This document shows, piece by piece, positions 34,216 to 43,553 of a stretch of 64,000 nt of DNA (the stretch's first letter is position 1; every line of letters starts with the position of its first letter). Origin of the DNA: Sphingomonas sp. KRR8 (GTDB lineage Bacteria > Pseudomonadota > Alphaproteobacteria > Sphingomonadales > Sphingomonadaceae); assembly GCF_023559245.1 (NCBI RefSeq), contig NZ_CP097462.1, forward strand, positions 2,352,001 through 2,416,000, written 5' to 3'. Position numbers and translations under genes: made by a program. The notes beneath the pieces were generated by a model. That model saw only the letters and a list, made by a program, of their open reading frames with translations. It made no database searches and had not been told where the DNA came from.

Positions 34216-35516
34216 AGCACCTGGCGCTCCTCCTCGCCGCGGCCCTGCTGGCCGCACCAGCCACCGCCGCGCTCACTCCCGCCGAGCAGCGAATGGCCGC
34301 GACGGTATCTGCCGAGCAGGGTCGCACGCTCGCCCTGCTCGAGCGGATGGTGAACCAGAACAGCGGTTCGCAGAACATCGCCGGCGTGGAGGCGGTCAGC
34401 GGCATGATCCGTGCGGAGCTGGAGCCGCTCGGCTTTCAGGTCCGCTGGATTCCCTTGCGCGAGACGGGCCGCGCCGGCCACCTCGTCGCCACCCATCGTG
34501 GCCGCGCTGGTACCAAGAACATCCTGCTGATCGGTCACCTCGACACGGTGTTCGAACCGGACTCGCCGTTCCAAAAATTCGTCCGTGAGGGTGAACAGGG
34601 CCATGGCCCGGGCGCCGCCGACGACAAGGGCGGAGTCGCTGTCATCATCGCGGCCCTGCGCGCCATGCAGGCGGCCGGAACGCTTCGGCAAGCCAATGTC
34701 ACGGTCTTCCTGACCGGCGATGAGGAGGATCCCGGCACGCCACTCAGCCTCGCTCGCCGCGACCTCATCGCCGCCGGCAAGGCGGCCGACGTGGCGCTCG
34801 ATTTTGAAGGCCTGGTGCGGGAGAACGGTCGCGACATGGGCTCCATCGCCCGTCGCAGCGTGACGGACTGGCAACTGACCATAAAGGCGACGCCCGGTCA
34901 CAGCAGCGGGGTGTTCGGCTCCTCCTACGGGGCCAATTATGAGCTCGTCCGGATCCTTGACCAGTTCCGCCGCGAGCTGCGCGAGCCCAATCTGACCTAC
35001 AATGTCGGCCTGATCGCTGGCGGCTCTAGCGCCAAGCTCGATGCTGGCAGGATCCGCGCGGACGTAACCGGCAAGACCAACATCATTGCCGCCGAGGCGG
35101 TCGCCCGCGGCGACCTGCGGGCGATCAGCAATGACCAAATTGCCCGCGTGAAGCAGCGTATGCAGCAGATCGTCGACCAGAACCGGTTGACCGGAGTAAC
35201 CGGCGCCGAACTCGGCTTCGAGGAAGGCTACCCGCCGATGGCGCCGACCGCAGGCAACCAGGCGATCCTGGACAAGCTCAACCGCGTCAACGCGGATCTC
35301 GGCCTGCCTGCGATGCCAGCGCTAGACCCCGTCAAACGCGGGGCAGGTGACATCAGCTTCGTCGCGGCCGACGTGGATGGGATCGCGGGATTGGGTCCGA
35401 CCAGCAGCGGCGATCACACGCCGGCCGAGCGGGTCGACATCGCGTCGATGTGGCCGCAGGCAACCCGCGCGGCCATCCTTATCACCCGCTTGAGCCAAGA
35501 GCGCCGTCGCAAATGA
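34212..35516 (+). CDS. Secreted M20-family metallopeptidase (carboxypeptidase G2-like)
   Basis: 434 residues from the GTG at 34212, which overlaps the fahA stop and directly precedes a clear signal peptide ([19 protein letters not shown]). Zinc ligands and catalytic residues: LIGHLDTVF, GAADDKGG, TGDEEDPGT, the dimerisation-domain start GHSSGVFG, and a final His in SSGDHTP. It fits glutamate carboxypeptidase-like exopeptidases, releasing amino acids in the periplasm. It is translationally coupled to the tyrosine operon, suggesting it feeds amino acids to the catabolic pathway; that link is inference. Confidence 0.9.
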   Translation: MKHLALLLAAALLAAPATAALTPAEQRMAATVSAEQGRTLALLERMVNQNSGSQNIAGVEAVSGMIRAELEPLGFQVRWIPLRETGRAGHLVATHRGRAGTKNILLIGHLDTVFEPDSPFQKFVREGEQGHGPGAADDKGGVAVIIAALRAMQAAGTLRQANVTVFLTGDEEDPGTPLSLARRDLIAAGKAADVALDFEGLVRENGRDMGSIARRSVTDWQLTIKATPGHSSGVFGSSYGANYELVRILDQFRRELREPNLTYNVGLIAGGSSAKLDAGRIRADVTGKTNIIAAEAVARGDLRAISNDQIARVKQRMQQIVDQNRLTGVTGAELGFEEGYPPMAPTAGNQAILDKLNRVNADLGLPAMPALDPVKRGAGDISFVAADVDGIAGLGPTSSGDHTPAERVDIASMWPQATRAAILITRLSQERRRK

Positions 35517-35815
35517 GCGACGTCGTCAACCGCAGCGAACGGCATCGCTTCGAGCTCGATCTTGGCGATGGCGAGGTGGGCTTCGCCGAATACCGCCTGC
35601 TGGACGGCAAGCGCATCCTGTTCCCGCACACGGTCGTGCCGGACGGCCATGAGGGCCATGGTTATGGAACCCGGCTGATCGAAGCGGGGCTCGAATATGC
35701 CCGGGAGCATGAATTGAAGGTCATCCCCAAGTGCCCATTTTTCGCGGCCTACATGCGCAAGCATGCAGAGACCCGCGACCTCCTCGACCCAGGGTCGGCT
35801 GAACTCCTCGACTAA
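35513..35815 (+). CDS. Small GNAT acetyltransferase (YjdJ/GTL-type)
   Basis: 100 residues. ATG overlaps the peptidase stop (ATGA). Short GNAT fold: GFAEYRLLDGKRILFPHTVV, the acetyl-CoA loop GHEGHGYGTRLI, and KVIPKCPFFAAYMRKH. This compact group is often described as YjdJ-type acetyltransferases with unknown substrates. Last gene of the hmgA-fahA-peptidase-GNAT operon; no terminator is evident before the next gene 110 bases on. Confidence 0.85.
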   Translation: MSDVVNRSERHRFELDLGDGEVGFAEYRLLDGKRILFPHTVVPDGHEGHGYGTRLIEAGLEYAREHELKVIPKCPFFAAYMRKHAETRDLLDPGSAELLD

Positions 35816-35926
35816 ATGCCGACCGTCATCGACCTGTGACCTTCCTGTCACTTGTCAGGCGCGGCGACCACGGGCCATAACCGTCGTCAACAACCGCGCC
35901 GTCGCGGTCTGGGGAGGAAATCAATC

Positions 35927-37750
35927 ATGTCGAAGTTCGGCCGCGCCCTTCTGGGTGCCAGTCTGTTCGGTCTCGCCGCCATCTCCGCGGCGACGCCCGC
36001 ATCGGCGCAGCGCATCACCCGTATCGTAACCTTCGGCGACAGCTATGCCGACACCGGCAACCTGTTCCGCCTGACCGGTCTCAACCCGCTGACCTTCCAG
36101 AGCGGCATCTATCCGACCGGCCGCTTTTCCGGCGGCACCAACTACATCGACACGCTGTCCAGTATCCTGAACGCTCCGGTCGAGAATTTCGCGGTTGGCG
36201 GCGCCACCGCGGTGCGCGGCAGCAGCTCGCCGTTTGACCTCCAGTTCGAGGTCGACAATTTCCTCAACGTCGGAACGCAGGCCCCGGTCTTTCCGAACGG
36301 CGCGCCGAGCTTCGGTCCAAACGACCTGGTGACGGTTTCGATTGGCGGCAACGATGCCCGCTACTTCCAGCAGGGCCTCAATAATGGTCGCACCCTGACC
36401 GACTCCATCAACGCAACCACGACCCAGTTCAACCGGGTTGTCGGCGCGGGCGCGCGGACGATCAGCGTGCTCGCCGGCAACACCGCCCTTCTTCCCGAAG
36501 TGGCCGCCGACCCCGTCGCGCAGGCTACTCGGAACACCTTCTCGACCAGCTACAACGCTGCCGTGCAGGCGCAGCTCGCCGGCTTCGCCGCCAATGGCGT
36601 GATGGTCCATTATCTCGACCTCACCAAGGTGCTTGGCAGCATTCAGACCAATCCGGCGGCCTATGGCCTCGCCAACGGCGTGGCTTGCCCGGCGACGCAG
36701 GCGAACGTGATCTCCGGCTGCAAGGGTTATTTGTTCTACGTCGACGCCCTTCACCTGAGCTCGGACGGCTTTGCGGTCGTCGGCCAATATGTCGCCGCCC
36801 AGCTGCGCGCCCCGCTGGTGCTCGGTGCACCGATCAATCTGCAGCTTGATACGGCGCGCCAGTTTGGCCGCACGCTCGATGGACGCGTCGACACCAGCGC
36901 CGCCCGCGCAGGCGTGACACCGCAGGGCCTGCGCTTCTTCGTCACTGGCAACGGCTTCCAGCGCAACGCCAAGGCGACCGAGCGCACCGACCGGTTCGAG
37001 TTGCGCGGGTACGGCGTGACGGCCGGCGCCGAGTTCGGAGTGGGTGACGCCGGTCTTGTCGGCGTGGCGGTGAACTATGACCGCGACCGCGCCAACGTCC
37101 TCGCCAGCGGCTTGCGCGACAAGGGCAAGACACTTCAGGCGGGCGTCTACGGCGGCATCGCCCAAGGTGGCCTGTTCGTCCAGGGTCACGCCGGTTACGG
37201 CCGCACGCGCCACGACATCAACCGAACTGGCGTGGTTCTGCCGATCACCGCCGATCCCAAGGGGCATCACTGGATTGCCGGTGCGAAGGCCGGCTACCTC
37301 GCCGATCTGGGCGGCCTGAAGGTCGGTCCGTTTGCGGCCGCGAATTATGCCAAGGTCAAGCTCGACGCCTATACCGAGACGGGCGACGAAGCGCTCAACC
37401 TCAGCGTTCGCCGTCAGTCGACCAAGGCGTTCGTCGGCGACCTCGGCGTGGAGGCACGCGGCAACTGGGACACCAGCGGAGTGACCGTGCATCCGTTCAT
37501 CGCCGCCAGCGCCGAAAAGCTGCTGTCGGGCGACGCACAGTTCATTCAGTTCGCGCAGACCGCGTCGCCCACTATCGTGGACAGCTGGCAGCTCGCCGAT
37601 CGTTCGAAGAAGGTCTACGGTCGCATCACGGGCGGTGCCAGCGCCCCGCTCGGCGGCGCCGCCAGCCTTGACGTCCAACTCGGCACGACTGTCGGCAAGA
37701 AGGAGGGCAATGAGGTCAACGCCCAACTTGGCTTCCGCCTCGGCTTCTAA
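35927..37750 (+). CDS. GDSL/SGNH lipase-esterase autotransporter
   Basis: 607 residues from ATG 35927 (MSKFGRALLG), after GGGGAGGAAATC. Signal peptide to about residue 28. The passenger (about 30-330) is an SGNH hydrolase: block I TFGDSYADTGN with the catalytic Ser, block III SIGGNDARY, and the distal VDALHLSSDG with catalytic Asp/His. The C-terminal beta-barrel (about 340-607) ends in Phe (LGFRLGF) as outer-membrane proteins do. It is a type Va autotransporter exposing an esterase/lipase at the surface, like EstA. A strong terminator follows. It lies where ruvB would often be found. Confidence 0.94.
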   Translation: MSKFGRALLGASLFGLAAISAATPASAQRITRIVTFGDSYADTGNLFRLTGLNPLTFQSGIYPTGRFSGGTNYIDTLSSILNAPVENFAVGGATAVRGSSSPFDLQFEVDNFLNVGTQAPVFPNGAPSFGPNDLVTVSIGGNDARYFQQGLNNGRTLTDSINATTTQFNRVVGAGARTISVLAGNTALLPEVAADPVAQATRNTFSTSYNAAVQAQLAGFAANGVMVHYLDLTKVLGSIQTNPAAYGLANGVACPATQANVISGCKGYLFYVDALHLSSDGFAVVGQYVAAQLRAPLVLGAPINLQLDTARQFGRTLDGRVDTSAARAGVTPQGLRFFVTGNGFQRNAKATERTDRFELRGYGVTAGAEFGVGDAGLVGVAVNYDRDRANVLASGLRDKGKTLQAGVYGGIAQGGLFVQGHAGYGRTRHDINRTGVVLPITADPKGHHWIAGAKAGYLADLGGLKVGPFAAANYAKVKLDAYTETGDEALNLSVRRQSTKAFVGDLGVEARGNWDTSGVTVHPFIAASAEKLLSGDAQFIQFAQTASPTIVDSWQLADRSKKVYGRITGGASAPLGGAASLDVQLGTTVGKKEGNEVNAQLGFRLGF

Positions 37751-37766
37751 GGACTGAAGATGAAGA

Positions 37767-37800
37767 AAAGGGGCGTCGGTCGCGGACCGGCGCCCCTTTT
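37767..37800 (+). terminator. Intrinsic terminator after the autotransporter gene
   Basis: AAAGGGGCGTCGGTC (37767-37781), loop GCG, GACCGGCGCCCCTTT (37785-37799), with one G-T pair. The T-run of four ends at 37800; the matching A-run makes it usable on the minus strand too, where it would also end the ruvA transcript. Confidence 0.93.
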
Positions 37801-37811
37801 CGTTGCTCGCG

Positions 37812-38405
37812 CTACTTCGCGGCCTTCCTCAGCGCCAGCCGGACCAGCGCGTCGAGGGTCGCGTCGGCGCCCAACTCCTCCTGCGCCGCCGCCACGGCCG
37901 TGCTTGCCTCGACCGGCTTGAACCCAAGGTTGGCGAGTGCCGACAGCGCGTCGTTCGCGGCCCCGCCGCGCACCGGCGCGGGGCCGCCCGACACTCCAGC
38001 TGCCAGCCCCAGCTTGCCCTGAAGCTCCAGGGAGATCCGCTGCGCAAGCTTCGGTCCCACCCCGCTTGCCCGGGCGATCATCGCCTTGTCGCCGGCGGAC
38101 ACCGCACGTGCCAGCTCGTCGGGCGAGAGGATGGACAGGATCGCTAGCGCCAGTCGCCCGCCGACGCCCTGCACCGAGGTCAACTGCCGGAACGCCTCCC
38201 GCTCGGCGGCAGAGCCGAAGGCGAACAGGGTCATGCTGTCCTCGCGGACCTGCAGTTCGGTCAGCAGGACCACATCGCCGCCCGGACTGGGAAGCGCGCT
38301 CAGCGTCTTGCCCGAAAGCAACACGAGATAGCCGACGCCGCCCACATCCAGGACCGCGCTGTCCGCGCTTGTTTCAACGAGGGTTCCGGAGAGGCGAGCG
38401 ATCAT
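37812..38405 (-). CDS. ruvA: Holliday junction branch migration complex subunit RuvA
   Basis: 197 residues. OB-fold start [11 protein letters not shown], helix-hairpin-helix region ([23 protein letters not shown]) and the C-terminal RuvB-contacting domain ([13 protein letters not shown]). RuvA binds Holliday junctions and loads RuvB. It lies about 80 bases downstream of ruvC, in the same direction. No ruvB follows: the next gene downstream is a convergent autotransporter, beyond a bidirectional terminator. Confidence 0.95.
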   Translation of the reverse strand: MIARLSGTLVETSADSAVLDVGGVGYLVLLSGKTLSALPSPGGDVVLLTELQVREDSMTLFAFGSAAEREAFRQLTSVQGVGGRLALAILSILSPDELARAVSAGDKAMIARASGVGPKLAQRISLELQGKLGLAAGVSGGPAPVRGGAANDALSALANLGFKPVEASTAVAAAQEELGADATLDALVRLALRKAAK

Positions 38406-38485
38406 GGGGAGGGTTTAGAGCAAGCTTTCCCCCACCCGTCACCCTGAACTTGTTCCAGGTCCCGGCGGTCAGCAGCGGTGCGGCC

Positions 38486-38974
38486 TTAGCGCACGCCGCG
38501 CCCGGCACTTGCAAGATGGTGCGCATGGGTGACCGCCACGGCCAGCGCGTCCGCCGCGTCAGGCCCCGTGATCGCAATTCCCGGTAGCAGCCGCGCAATC
38601 ATCGCGTGGACCTGATCCTTCGATGCGCCGCCGGTGCCGACCACCGCCTTCTTTACGAGTGTCGGCGCATATTCGCCCACCTCCAGCCCTCCGCGCGCCG
38701 CGCACAGCAGCGCCACGCCGCGGGCCTGTGCGAGCTTCAGGGTGGAGGAGGGGTTCTGGTTTACGAACACTTCTTCCGCGGCCGCTGCCTGCGGGCGATG
38801 TTCCGCGATCAGCCCGTCAAGCGTGTCCGCAAGTTCCACCAGTCTCGACGCGAACGGAGCGGATCCCCTGGTCCGGATCTGCCCGTTGGCGAGATGTGTC
38901 AGCCTGTTGCCCTCGGCGCGGATAAGTCCCCAGCCGGTGCAGCTCAAGGACGGGTCCAGGCCCAGGACGATCAA
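38486..38974 (-). CDS. ruvC: Crossover junction endodeoxyribonuclease RuvC
   Basis: 162 residues from a TTG start that overlaps the DUF3147 stop (TTGA). The family N-terminus [15 protein letters not shown] begins right there, so TTG is preferred to any internal ATG. Catalytic acids: Asp7 in LGLDPS, Glu in [10 protein letters not shown], and two Asp in [14 protein letters not shown]. It cuts Holliday junctions with RuvAB. Order here is yebC-DUF3147-ruvC-ruvA. Confidence 0.94.
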   Translation of the reverse strand: MIVLGLDPSLSCTGWGLIRAEGNRLTHLANGQIRTRGSAPFASRLVELADTLDGLIAEHRPQAAAAEEVFVNQNPSSTLKLAQARGVALLCAARGGLEVGEYAPTLVKKAVVGTGGASKDQVHAMIARLLPGIAITGPDAADALAVAVTHAHHLASAGRGVR

Positions 38975-39321
38975 AGCTTGAGCCCGAACCTCGGCCCGGC
39001 CCACACCATCAGCAGGTATAGCAGGACGGTCAGTGCGCAGCCGAGCGCCAGGCTCAGGTAGAAGTTCATCCCGCCGCGCAGCAGGACGGGGATGACCAGG
39101 AACATCGGCAGGCTCGGCAGCACGAACCAGAAGGTCGCCTGGGCATGCGCCGCCATGTTCGCCGCGTCGGGCTTGTCGTTCCACAGCCACAGCATGCCGA
39201 GCACCGACACCAGCGGCAGCGAGGCGACCAGCGCACCGAACCCCGGATAGCGCTTGGCGATCTCCGACACGGCGGCGACGATCGCGCCGCTCACCAGCGC
39301 CTTGACCGCCAGCCACCACAT
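38971..39321 (-). CDS. DUF3147 family integral membrane protein
   Basis: 116 residues, four predicted membrane helices. [18 protein letters not shown] and [17 protein letters not shown] are typical of DUF3147. Function unknown; often described as possible transport-related. ATG overlaps the yebC stop by one base (TGATG) and its own stop overlaps ruvC (TTGA), so it is wedged between two DNA/regulatory genes and must be co-translated with them. Confidence 0.85.
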   Translation of the reverse strand: MWWLAVKALVSGAIVAAVSEIAKRYPGFGALVASLPLVSVLGMLWLWNDKPDAANMAAHAQATFWFVLPSLPMFLVIPVLLRGGMNFYLSLALGCALTVLLYLLMVWAGPRFGLKL

Positions 39322-40064
39322 CAGCCGAGCTTCTCGGCCACCGCGTCGCTGATCTCGTAATTACCCCACACCGTCTGGACGTCGTCGTCTTCCTCGAGTG
39401 TGTCGATCAGCTTCATCAGCTGGCCGGCATCGTCCTCACCGACTTCGACCGGGGTCTGCGGCCGCCAGGCGAGCTTGGACGATTCAGGCTCGCCCAGGCT
39501 GCCCTCGAGCGCCTTGGCGACCTCGTGCAGGCTGTCCTGCGCGGTCCAGATGCGGTGGCCGTCCTCGTCGCTCTCGACATCGTCGGCGCCAGCCTCGATC
39601 GCCGCCTCGAACACCTTGTCATTGTCGCCCGCCGACGCCGGATATTCGACCAGCCCGAGGCGGTCGAAGCCGTGGCTTACCGACCCGCTCGCGCCAAGGT
39701 TGCCGCCATTCTTGCTGAATGCGGTGCGGACGTTCGTCGCGGTGCGGTTGCGGTTGTCGGACAACGCCTCGACGATCAGCGAGACGCCGCCGGGACCGAA
39801 ACCCTCATAGCGAATCTCTTCGTAATTCTCGGCCTCACCGCTGGACGCTTTATCGATCGATCGCTGGATGTTGTCCTTGGGCATGGACTGCGCCTTGGCC
39901 GCGAGCACCGCCGCGCGCAGGCGCGCGTTCATGTCCGGATCGGGCAGGCCGGACTTGGCGGCCACCGTGATCTCGCGGCTGAGCTTGCTGAACATCGCCG
40001 AGCGCTTCTTGTCCTGTGCGCCCTTGCGATGCATGATGTTCTTGAATTTGGAATGGCCTGCCAT
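39321..40064 (-). CDS. yebC: YebC/PmpR-type regulatory protein
   Basis: 247 residues from ATG 40064 with the invariant start [18 protein letters not shown]. Family blocks [20 protein letters not shown] and DLGLVEY-like segments follow. YebC proteins were described as transcription regulators (PmpR, repressing ruvC in some bacteria) and more recently as helping ribosomes through difficult proline stretches. First gene of the yebC-DUF3147-ruvC-ruvA group, a layout consistent with both DNA-repair association and conserved synteny. Confidence 0.95.
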   Translation of the reverse strand: MAGHSKFKNIMHRKGAQDKKRSAMFSKLSREITVAAKSGLPDPDMNARLRAAVLAAKAQSMPKDNIQRSIDKASSGEAENYEEIRYEGFGPGGVSLIVEALSDNRNRTATNVRTAFSKNGGNLGASGSVSHGFDRLGLVEYPASAGDNDKVFEAAIEAGADDVESDEDGHRIWTAQDSLHEVAKALEGSLGEPESSKLAWRPQTPVEVGEDDAGQLMKLIDTLEEDDDVQTVWGNYEISDAVAEKLG

Positions 40065-40119
40065 CCGGCGGGGCTCCTGACCTGATTGACGTGAATTTGG
40101 TGCCGGGACCCTTAGACGG

Positions 40120-40854
40120 ATGAGTGAGCGATCGACAAGCGTGGGGCCCGTCGGCAGGCTCGTTCCCGAGGTCTGGCGTGACTGGTTCGCCTTCCTTCGA
40201 GCGCCCTCCCTCCACACCCCCCGCGAGCGTTTCGGATTGGTGGCCGTCCGGGCCGTGCTTTGGCTGCTGGTGCTCGGCGTGCTCGTCGATCTGCCGCTTG
40301 CTTCGCTGCTTGGCTGGCTGAGCAAGCGCGCCACTCTGGCGACGCCGCAGCTGGAGCAGCTGACCAGGAACGGCCCGGCGTTCACGCTGCTCCTCGGAGC
40401 GCTGATGGCGCCGCTGATGGAGGAAGTGCTGTTCCGCTCATGGCTCGACGGCAAGCGCCGGCACATCACCTTCTTCCTGATGGTGCTGCTGACTTTTGGC
40501 GTGTTCTGGAAGTTCGGCGCGATGGACCAGCCACTGCTCGCAATCGGACTGGCGCTCGTCCTGCTGCTGGTCGGCGCGGCGCTCGTCTGGCGTGCCGACA
40601 GAACGGTTCCGCAGTGGTTCGTGCGCTTGTTCCCGGCGATATTCTACCTTCAGGCGATCGCGTTCGCGGGCTCGCATTTCAGCAACTACCCGCTGGATCG
40701 GCCCTGGCTGCTGGTGCCCTTTGTCCTGCCGCAGCTGGTAGCCGGACTGATCTTCGGCTTCGCCCGCGTGCGCTACGGAATGTGGGCCAACCTTACGCTG
40801 CACGCCAGCAGCAACGCCTTCTTCCTGGCGTTGACACTGGCGGGAGGCAGCTAA
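40120..40854 (+). CDS. CPBP family intramembrane metalloprotease-like protein
   Basis: 244 residues with about six to seven membrane helices. The CPBP (Abi/CAAX) motifs are present: [10 protein letters not shown] (EExxxR), FAGSHFSNY with a His, and [11 protein letters not shown] with the last His/Asn. Members include Rce1-like prenyl proteases and bacteriocin self-immunity proteins. No leader peptide or bacteriocin gene is adjacent, so a housekeeping membrane role is more likely. Divergent from yebC (55 bases between starts) and convergent with gapR (three bases apart). Confidence 0.87.
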   Translation: MSERSTSVGPVGRLVPEVWRDWFAFLRAPSLHTPRERFGLVAVRAVLWLLVLGVLVDLPLASLLGWLSKRATLATPQLEQLTRNGPAFTLLLGALMAPLMEEVLFRSWLDGKRRHITFFLMVLLTFGVFWKFGAMDQPLLAIGLALVLLLVGAALVWRADRTVPQWFVRLFPAIFYLQAIAFAGSHFSNYPLDRPWLLVPFVLPQLVAGLIFGFARVRYGMWANLTLHASSNAFFLALTLAGGS

Positions 40855-40857
40855 GGC

Positions 40858-41100
40858 CTAGTGGAGGCCCAGGGCGTTGCGGTAGGTTTCCAGCAGAGCG
40901 TCCTGTTCATCACGTGCGTTCTTTTCCATCTTCCGCAGGCGAACGATGGTTCGCATCGTCTTGGTGTCGTAGCCGGTCGCCTTGGCCTCGCCGTAGACGT
41001 CCTTGATGTCGTCAGCGATGCCCTTCTTCTCTTCCTCGAGCCGCTCGATGCGCTCAATGAACAGCCGCAGCTGTTCCGCCGAGACGTTGCCGTCCGCCAT
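40858..41100 (-). CDS. gapR: GapR-family (DUF2312) nucleoid-associated protein
   Basis: 80 residues, the usual length. [20 protein letters not shown] then ETKTM-like [16 protein letters not shown] is the conserved DUF2312/GapR core. GapR of Caulobacter clamps overtwisted DNA ahead of replication and transcription and helps topoisomerases. Highly charged, all-helical, tetramer-forming family. A single gene with its own promoter probably in the 120 bases shared with pyk. Confidence 0.92.
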   Translation of the reverse strand: MADGNVSAEQLRLFIERIERLEEEKKGIADDIKDVYGEAKATGYDTKTMRTIVRLRKMEKNARDEQDALLETYRNALGLH

Positions 41101-41226
41101 ATCCCCATCCCATCTGTCAGAAAATCGTCGTACCCGCGCCTTAGGCCAGCCGTGGGAACCGTTTCAAGCGGTTGAACCACGCGGCGTTGCGGCTATGGCC
41201 GTGGCGCAACAAGGGAGTGCGATACT

Positions 41227-42687
41227 TTGGTACAGGCGGTCGGCCCGCGCGGGCGCAAGGTCCGAATCCTCGCGACACTGGGGCCAGCGAGCGACACCCG
41301 CGAGATGATCGCCAAGTTGATGGCGGCCGGCGCTGACGCGTTCCGAATCAACATGAGCCACGGCGACCAGGCCGCCAAGATCAAGCTGGTTCAGGCGATC
41401 CGCAGCCTCGAGGAGCAGACCCGGCGTCCCTCCACTATCCTGTTCGACCTTCAGGGACCCAAGCTGCGCGTCGGCCGCTTCGCTGGCGGCGGAGTGGAGG
41501 TCCCGACCGGAAGCCGCTTCCTGCTCGACCGGTCGAGCGAGCCGGGCACCCCCGAGCGGGTGGAGCTGCCCCACGCGGAACTGTTCGAGGCAGTGGGCGA
41601 GGGCGACCGGCTGCTGATCGACGACGGAAAGGTCCGCCTGCGGGTCTCCGCCGTCACGCCCGACCGGATCGAGACCATCGTCGAGGTCGGCGGACGAATC
41701 AGCGACAACAAGGGCGTCAATGTGCCCGACGTCCTGGTGCCGATCCCGGCACTGACCGAGAAGGACCGCAGCGACCTTCAGTTCGCGCTCGACCAGGGCG
41801 CCGACTTTATTGCGCTGTCGTTCGTCCAGCGGGCCGAGGACGTGGAGGAAGCGCGCGCGCTGATCGGCGACAAGGCCGCGCTGATGGTCAAAATCGAGAA
41901 GCCCGCCGCCATTGAGCGGCTCGAAGGCATCCTCGCCCACGCCGACGCGGCGATGGTCGCGCGCGGCGACCTGGGCGTCGAGCTTCCGCCCGAAGCCGTA
42001 CCGGCACTGCAGAAGCAGATCGTTGCCCGCTGCCGTGAGCTCGGAAAGCCGGTGATCGTCGCCACCCAGATGCTGGAAAGCATGATCCACTCGCCGACCG
42101 CCACCCGCGCTGAAGTCAGCGACGTCGCCAATGCCATCTACGATGGTGCCGACGCAGTGATGTTGTCGGCGGAGAGCGCCGCGGGCGATTATCCGTGCGA
42201 GGCGGTGCAGATGATGGATCGCATCGGTCGCTCGGTTGAAGCCGATCCGGGCTATGCCGCCCGCGTCCACTTCACGGCTACCCCAGCCGAGCCGACCACC
42301 GCCGACGCCCTGTCGGAAAGCGCGGGAAGCATTGCCAACACGGTCCCGATCGCGGCGATGGTCTGCTACACCAGCACCGGCTCGACCGCCCGACGCATCG
42401 CTCGCGAACGTGGGCCCGTGCCGCTGCTGGTGATGACCGCGAGCAAGACCGTTGCCCGCCGCATGGGCCTCGTCTGGGGCGTGCATGCCGTCAACACGCG
42501 CGACGTTTCCAGCTTCGAAGAAATGGTCGCCAAGGCCAAGCGGATGGCGTTGCGAACGAAGCTCGCCGGCGGTGGCCAGCGGTTGGTGATCCTCGCCGGC
42601 ATTCCCTTCGGCAAGACCGGCTCCACCAACGTCATGCACGTGGCACAGCTGGTCGGGGACGAGCTGGACGATTACGCAGGGGCCTGA
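41227..42687 (+). CDS. pyk: Pyruvate kinase
   Basis: 486 residues from TTG 41227. TTG is chosen because AAGGGAG lies nine bases upstream and the family N-terminus (RKVRILATLGPAS) follows at once; no upstream ATG is in frame. Motifs: FRINMSHGD, FDLQGPKLR, the signature MVKIEKPAAIERLEGIL with catalytic Lys, MVARGDLGVELP, and VATQMLESM. It converts phosphoenolpyruvate and ADP to pyruvate and ATP. Its 3' end overlaps the convergent NAD(P)HX dehydratase gene by 16 bases. Confidence 0.96.
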   Translation: MVQAVGPRGRKVRILATLGPASDTREMIAKLMAAGADAFRINMSHGDQAAKIKLVQAIRSLEEQTRRPSTILFDLQGPKLRVGRFAGGGVEVPTGSRFLLDRSSEPGTPERVELPHAELFEAVGEGDRLLIDDGKVRLRVSAVTPDRIETIVEVGGRISDNKGVNVPDVLVPIPALTEKDRSDLQFALDQGADFIALSFVQRAEDVEEARALIGDKAALMVKIEKPAAIERLEGILAHADAAMVARGDLGVELPPEAVPALQKQIVARCRELGKPVIVATQMLESMIHSPTATRAEVSDVANAIYDGADAVMLSAESAAGDYPCEAVQMMDRIGRSVEADPGYAARVHFTATPAEPTTADALSESAGSIANTVPIAAMVCYTSTGSTARRIARERGPVPLLVMTASKTVARRMGLVWGVHAVNTRDVSSFEEMVAKAKRMALRTKLAGGGQRLVILAGIPFGKTGSTNVMHVAQLVGDELDDYAGA

Positions 42688-43553
42688 ACCGGAAAGAGCA
42701 AGGCGGGCACTTCGTCCGCCAGCTCGCGCGCCAGGTAGCCGAGGGTGCCAATCCTTTCGCCCAGCTGGCGTCCCGCCTCACCGTGGCACCAGACGCCCCA
42801 AAGCAGTGCGGTAAGCGGCGCGGCGCCGCGCGCCAGCAGCCCGCCGACAATGCCGGCCAGCATGTCGCCCGAGCCTGAGACGCCAAGCCCCGGCCCGCCA
42901 CCGCGGTACCGAAAGGCGCGGCCGTCCGGCGTGACCACATGGCTCTGGACGCCCTTGACCAGGGTCACTGCGTCATAGCGTTTCGCGCACCGCAGTCCGG
43001 CGCCGAGCGGGTCGGCCTCGACCTCGGCCGTCTCACATTCGAGCAGGCTGGCCATCTCACCCGCATGCGGCAGCAGGATGGGCGGGATCTCGGCGGCTTT
43101 GGCATCCGCCGTGCGGGCCGGCAGTGCGTGAAGCAGCGCGGCATCGAGCGCCAACCGATTGCCGTTCTTGAGCAGCGCGGCCGCCAGCGCGGCGCAGGCA
43201 TCGGTTTGCTGCAACCCCGGCCCGGCGACCACGGCATCCGCCTTGCCCGCCAGGCGCGCCAGCCTGTCGTTGGCGGAGCCTACGAAACCGCCGTCGGCGT
43301 CCTCCTCGAAGCCGACCACCATCGCCTCGGGCATGGTGAAGGCAAGGCCGCTCGCCGCGCTGCGGACGGTCGCGATCTGCAGTCGGCCGGCTCCCGCCCG
43401 CATCGCGCCCATCGCCGTGAGCAGTGCCGCGCCGGCCACGTCGCGGCTGCCGGCGATGATCAGAATCGCGCCATGCTGGTCCTTGTCGCCCTGCCCAACC
43501 GCAGGCAGCGGATGCTTGGCCAGCAGCGCCGCGTCGAGTTCCGTGACGCTCAC
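42672..43553 (-). CDS. nnrD: ADP-dependent NAD(P)H-hydrate dehydratase
   Basis: 293 residues from GTG 43553, which overlaps the phosphatase stop (GTGA). Ribokinase-like fold: KDQHGAILIIAGSRDVAGAA, GAMRAGAGRLQIAT, ILLPHAGEMASLL and GPGLGVSGSGDMLAGIVGG. It repairs hydrated NAD(P)H. The N-terminal NnrE epimerase that is often fused is absent here, so the epimerase must be elsewhere or missing. Third gene in a minus-strand run after the fusion genes and phosphatase. Confidence 0.92.
   Translation of the reverse strand: MSVTELDAALLAKHPLPAVGQGDKDQHGAILIIAGSRDVAGAALLTAMGAMRAGAGRLQIATVRSAASGLAFTMPEAMVVGFEEDADGGFVGSANDRLARLAGKADAVVAGPGLQQTDACAALAAALLKNGNRLALDAALLHALPARTADAKAAEIPPILLPHAGEMASLLECETAEVEADPLGAGLRCAKRYDAVTLVKGVQSHVVTPDGRAFRYRGGGPGLGVSGSGDMLAGIVGGLLARGAAPLTALLWGVWCHGEAGRQLGERIGTLGYLARELADEVPALLFPVQAPA

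Noticed and set aside
35921..37726. 601-codon minus-strand ORF opposite the GDSL autotransporter
   Set aside because: Antisense shadow; the plus-strand gene has signal peptide, catalytic blocks and barrel.
40120..40854. CPBP gene as a bacteriocin immunity determinant
   Set aside because: No leader peptide, ABC exporter or peptide gene nearby; a general membrane protease role is the simpler reading.
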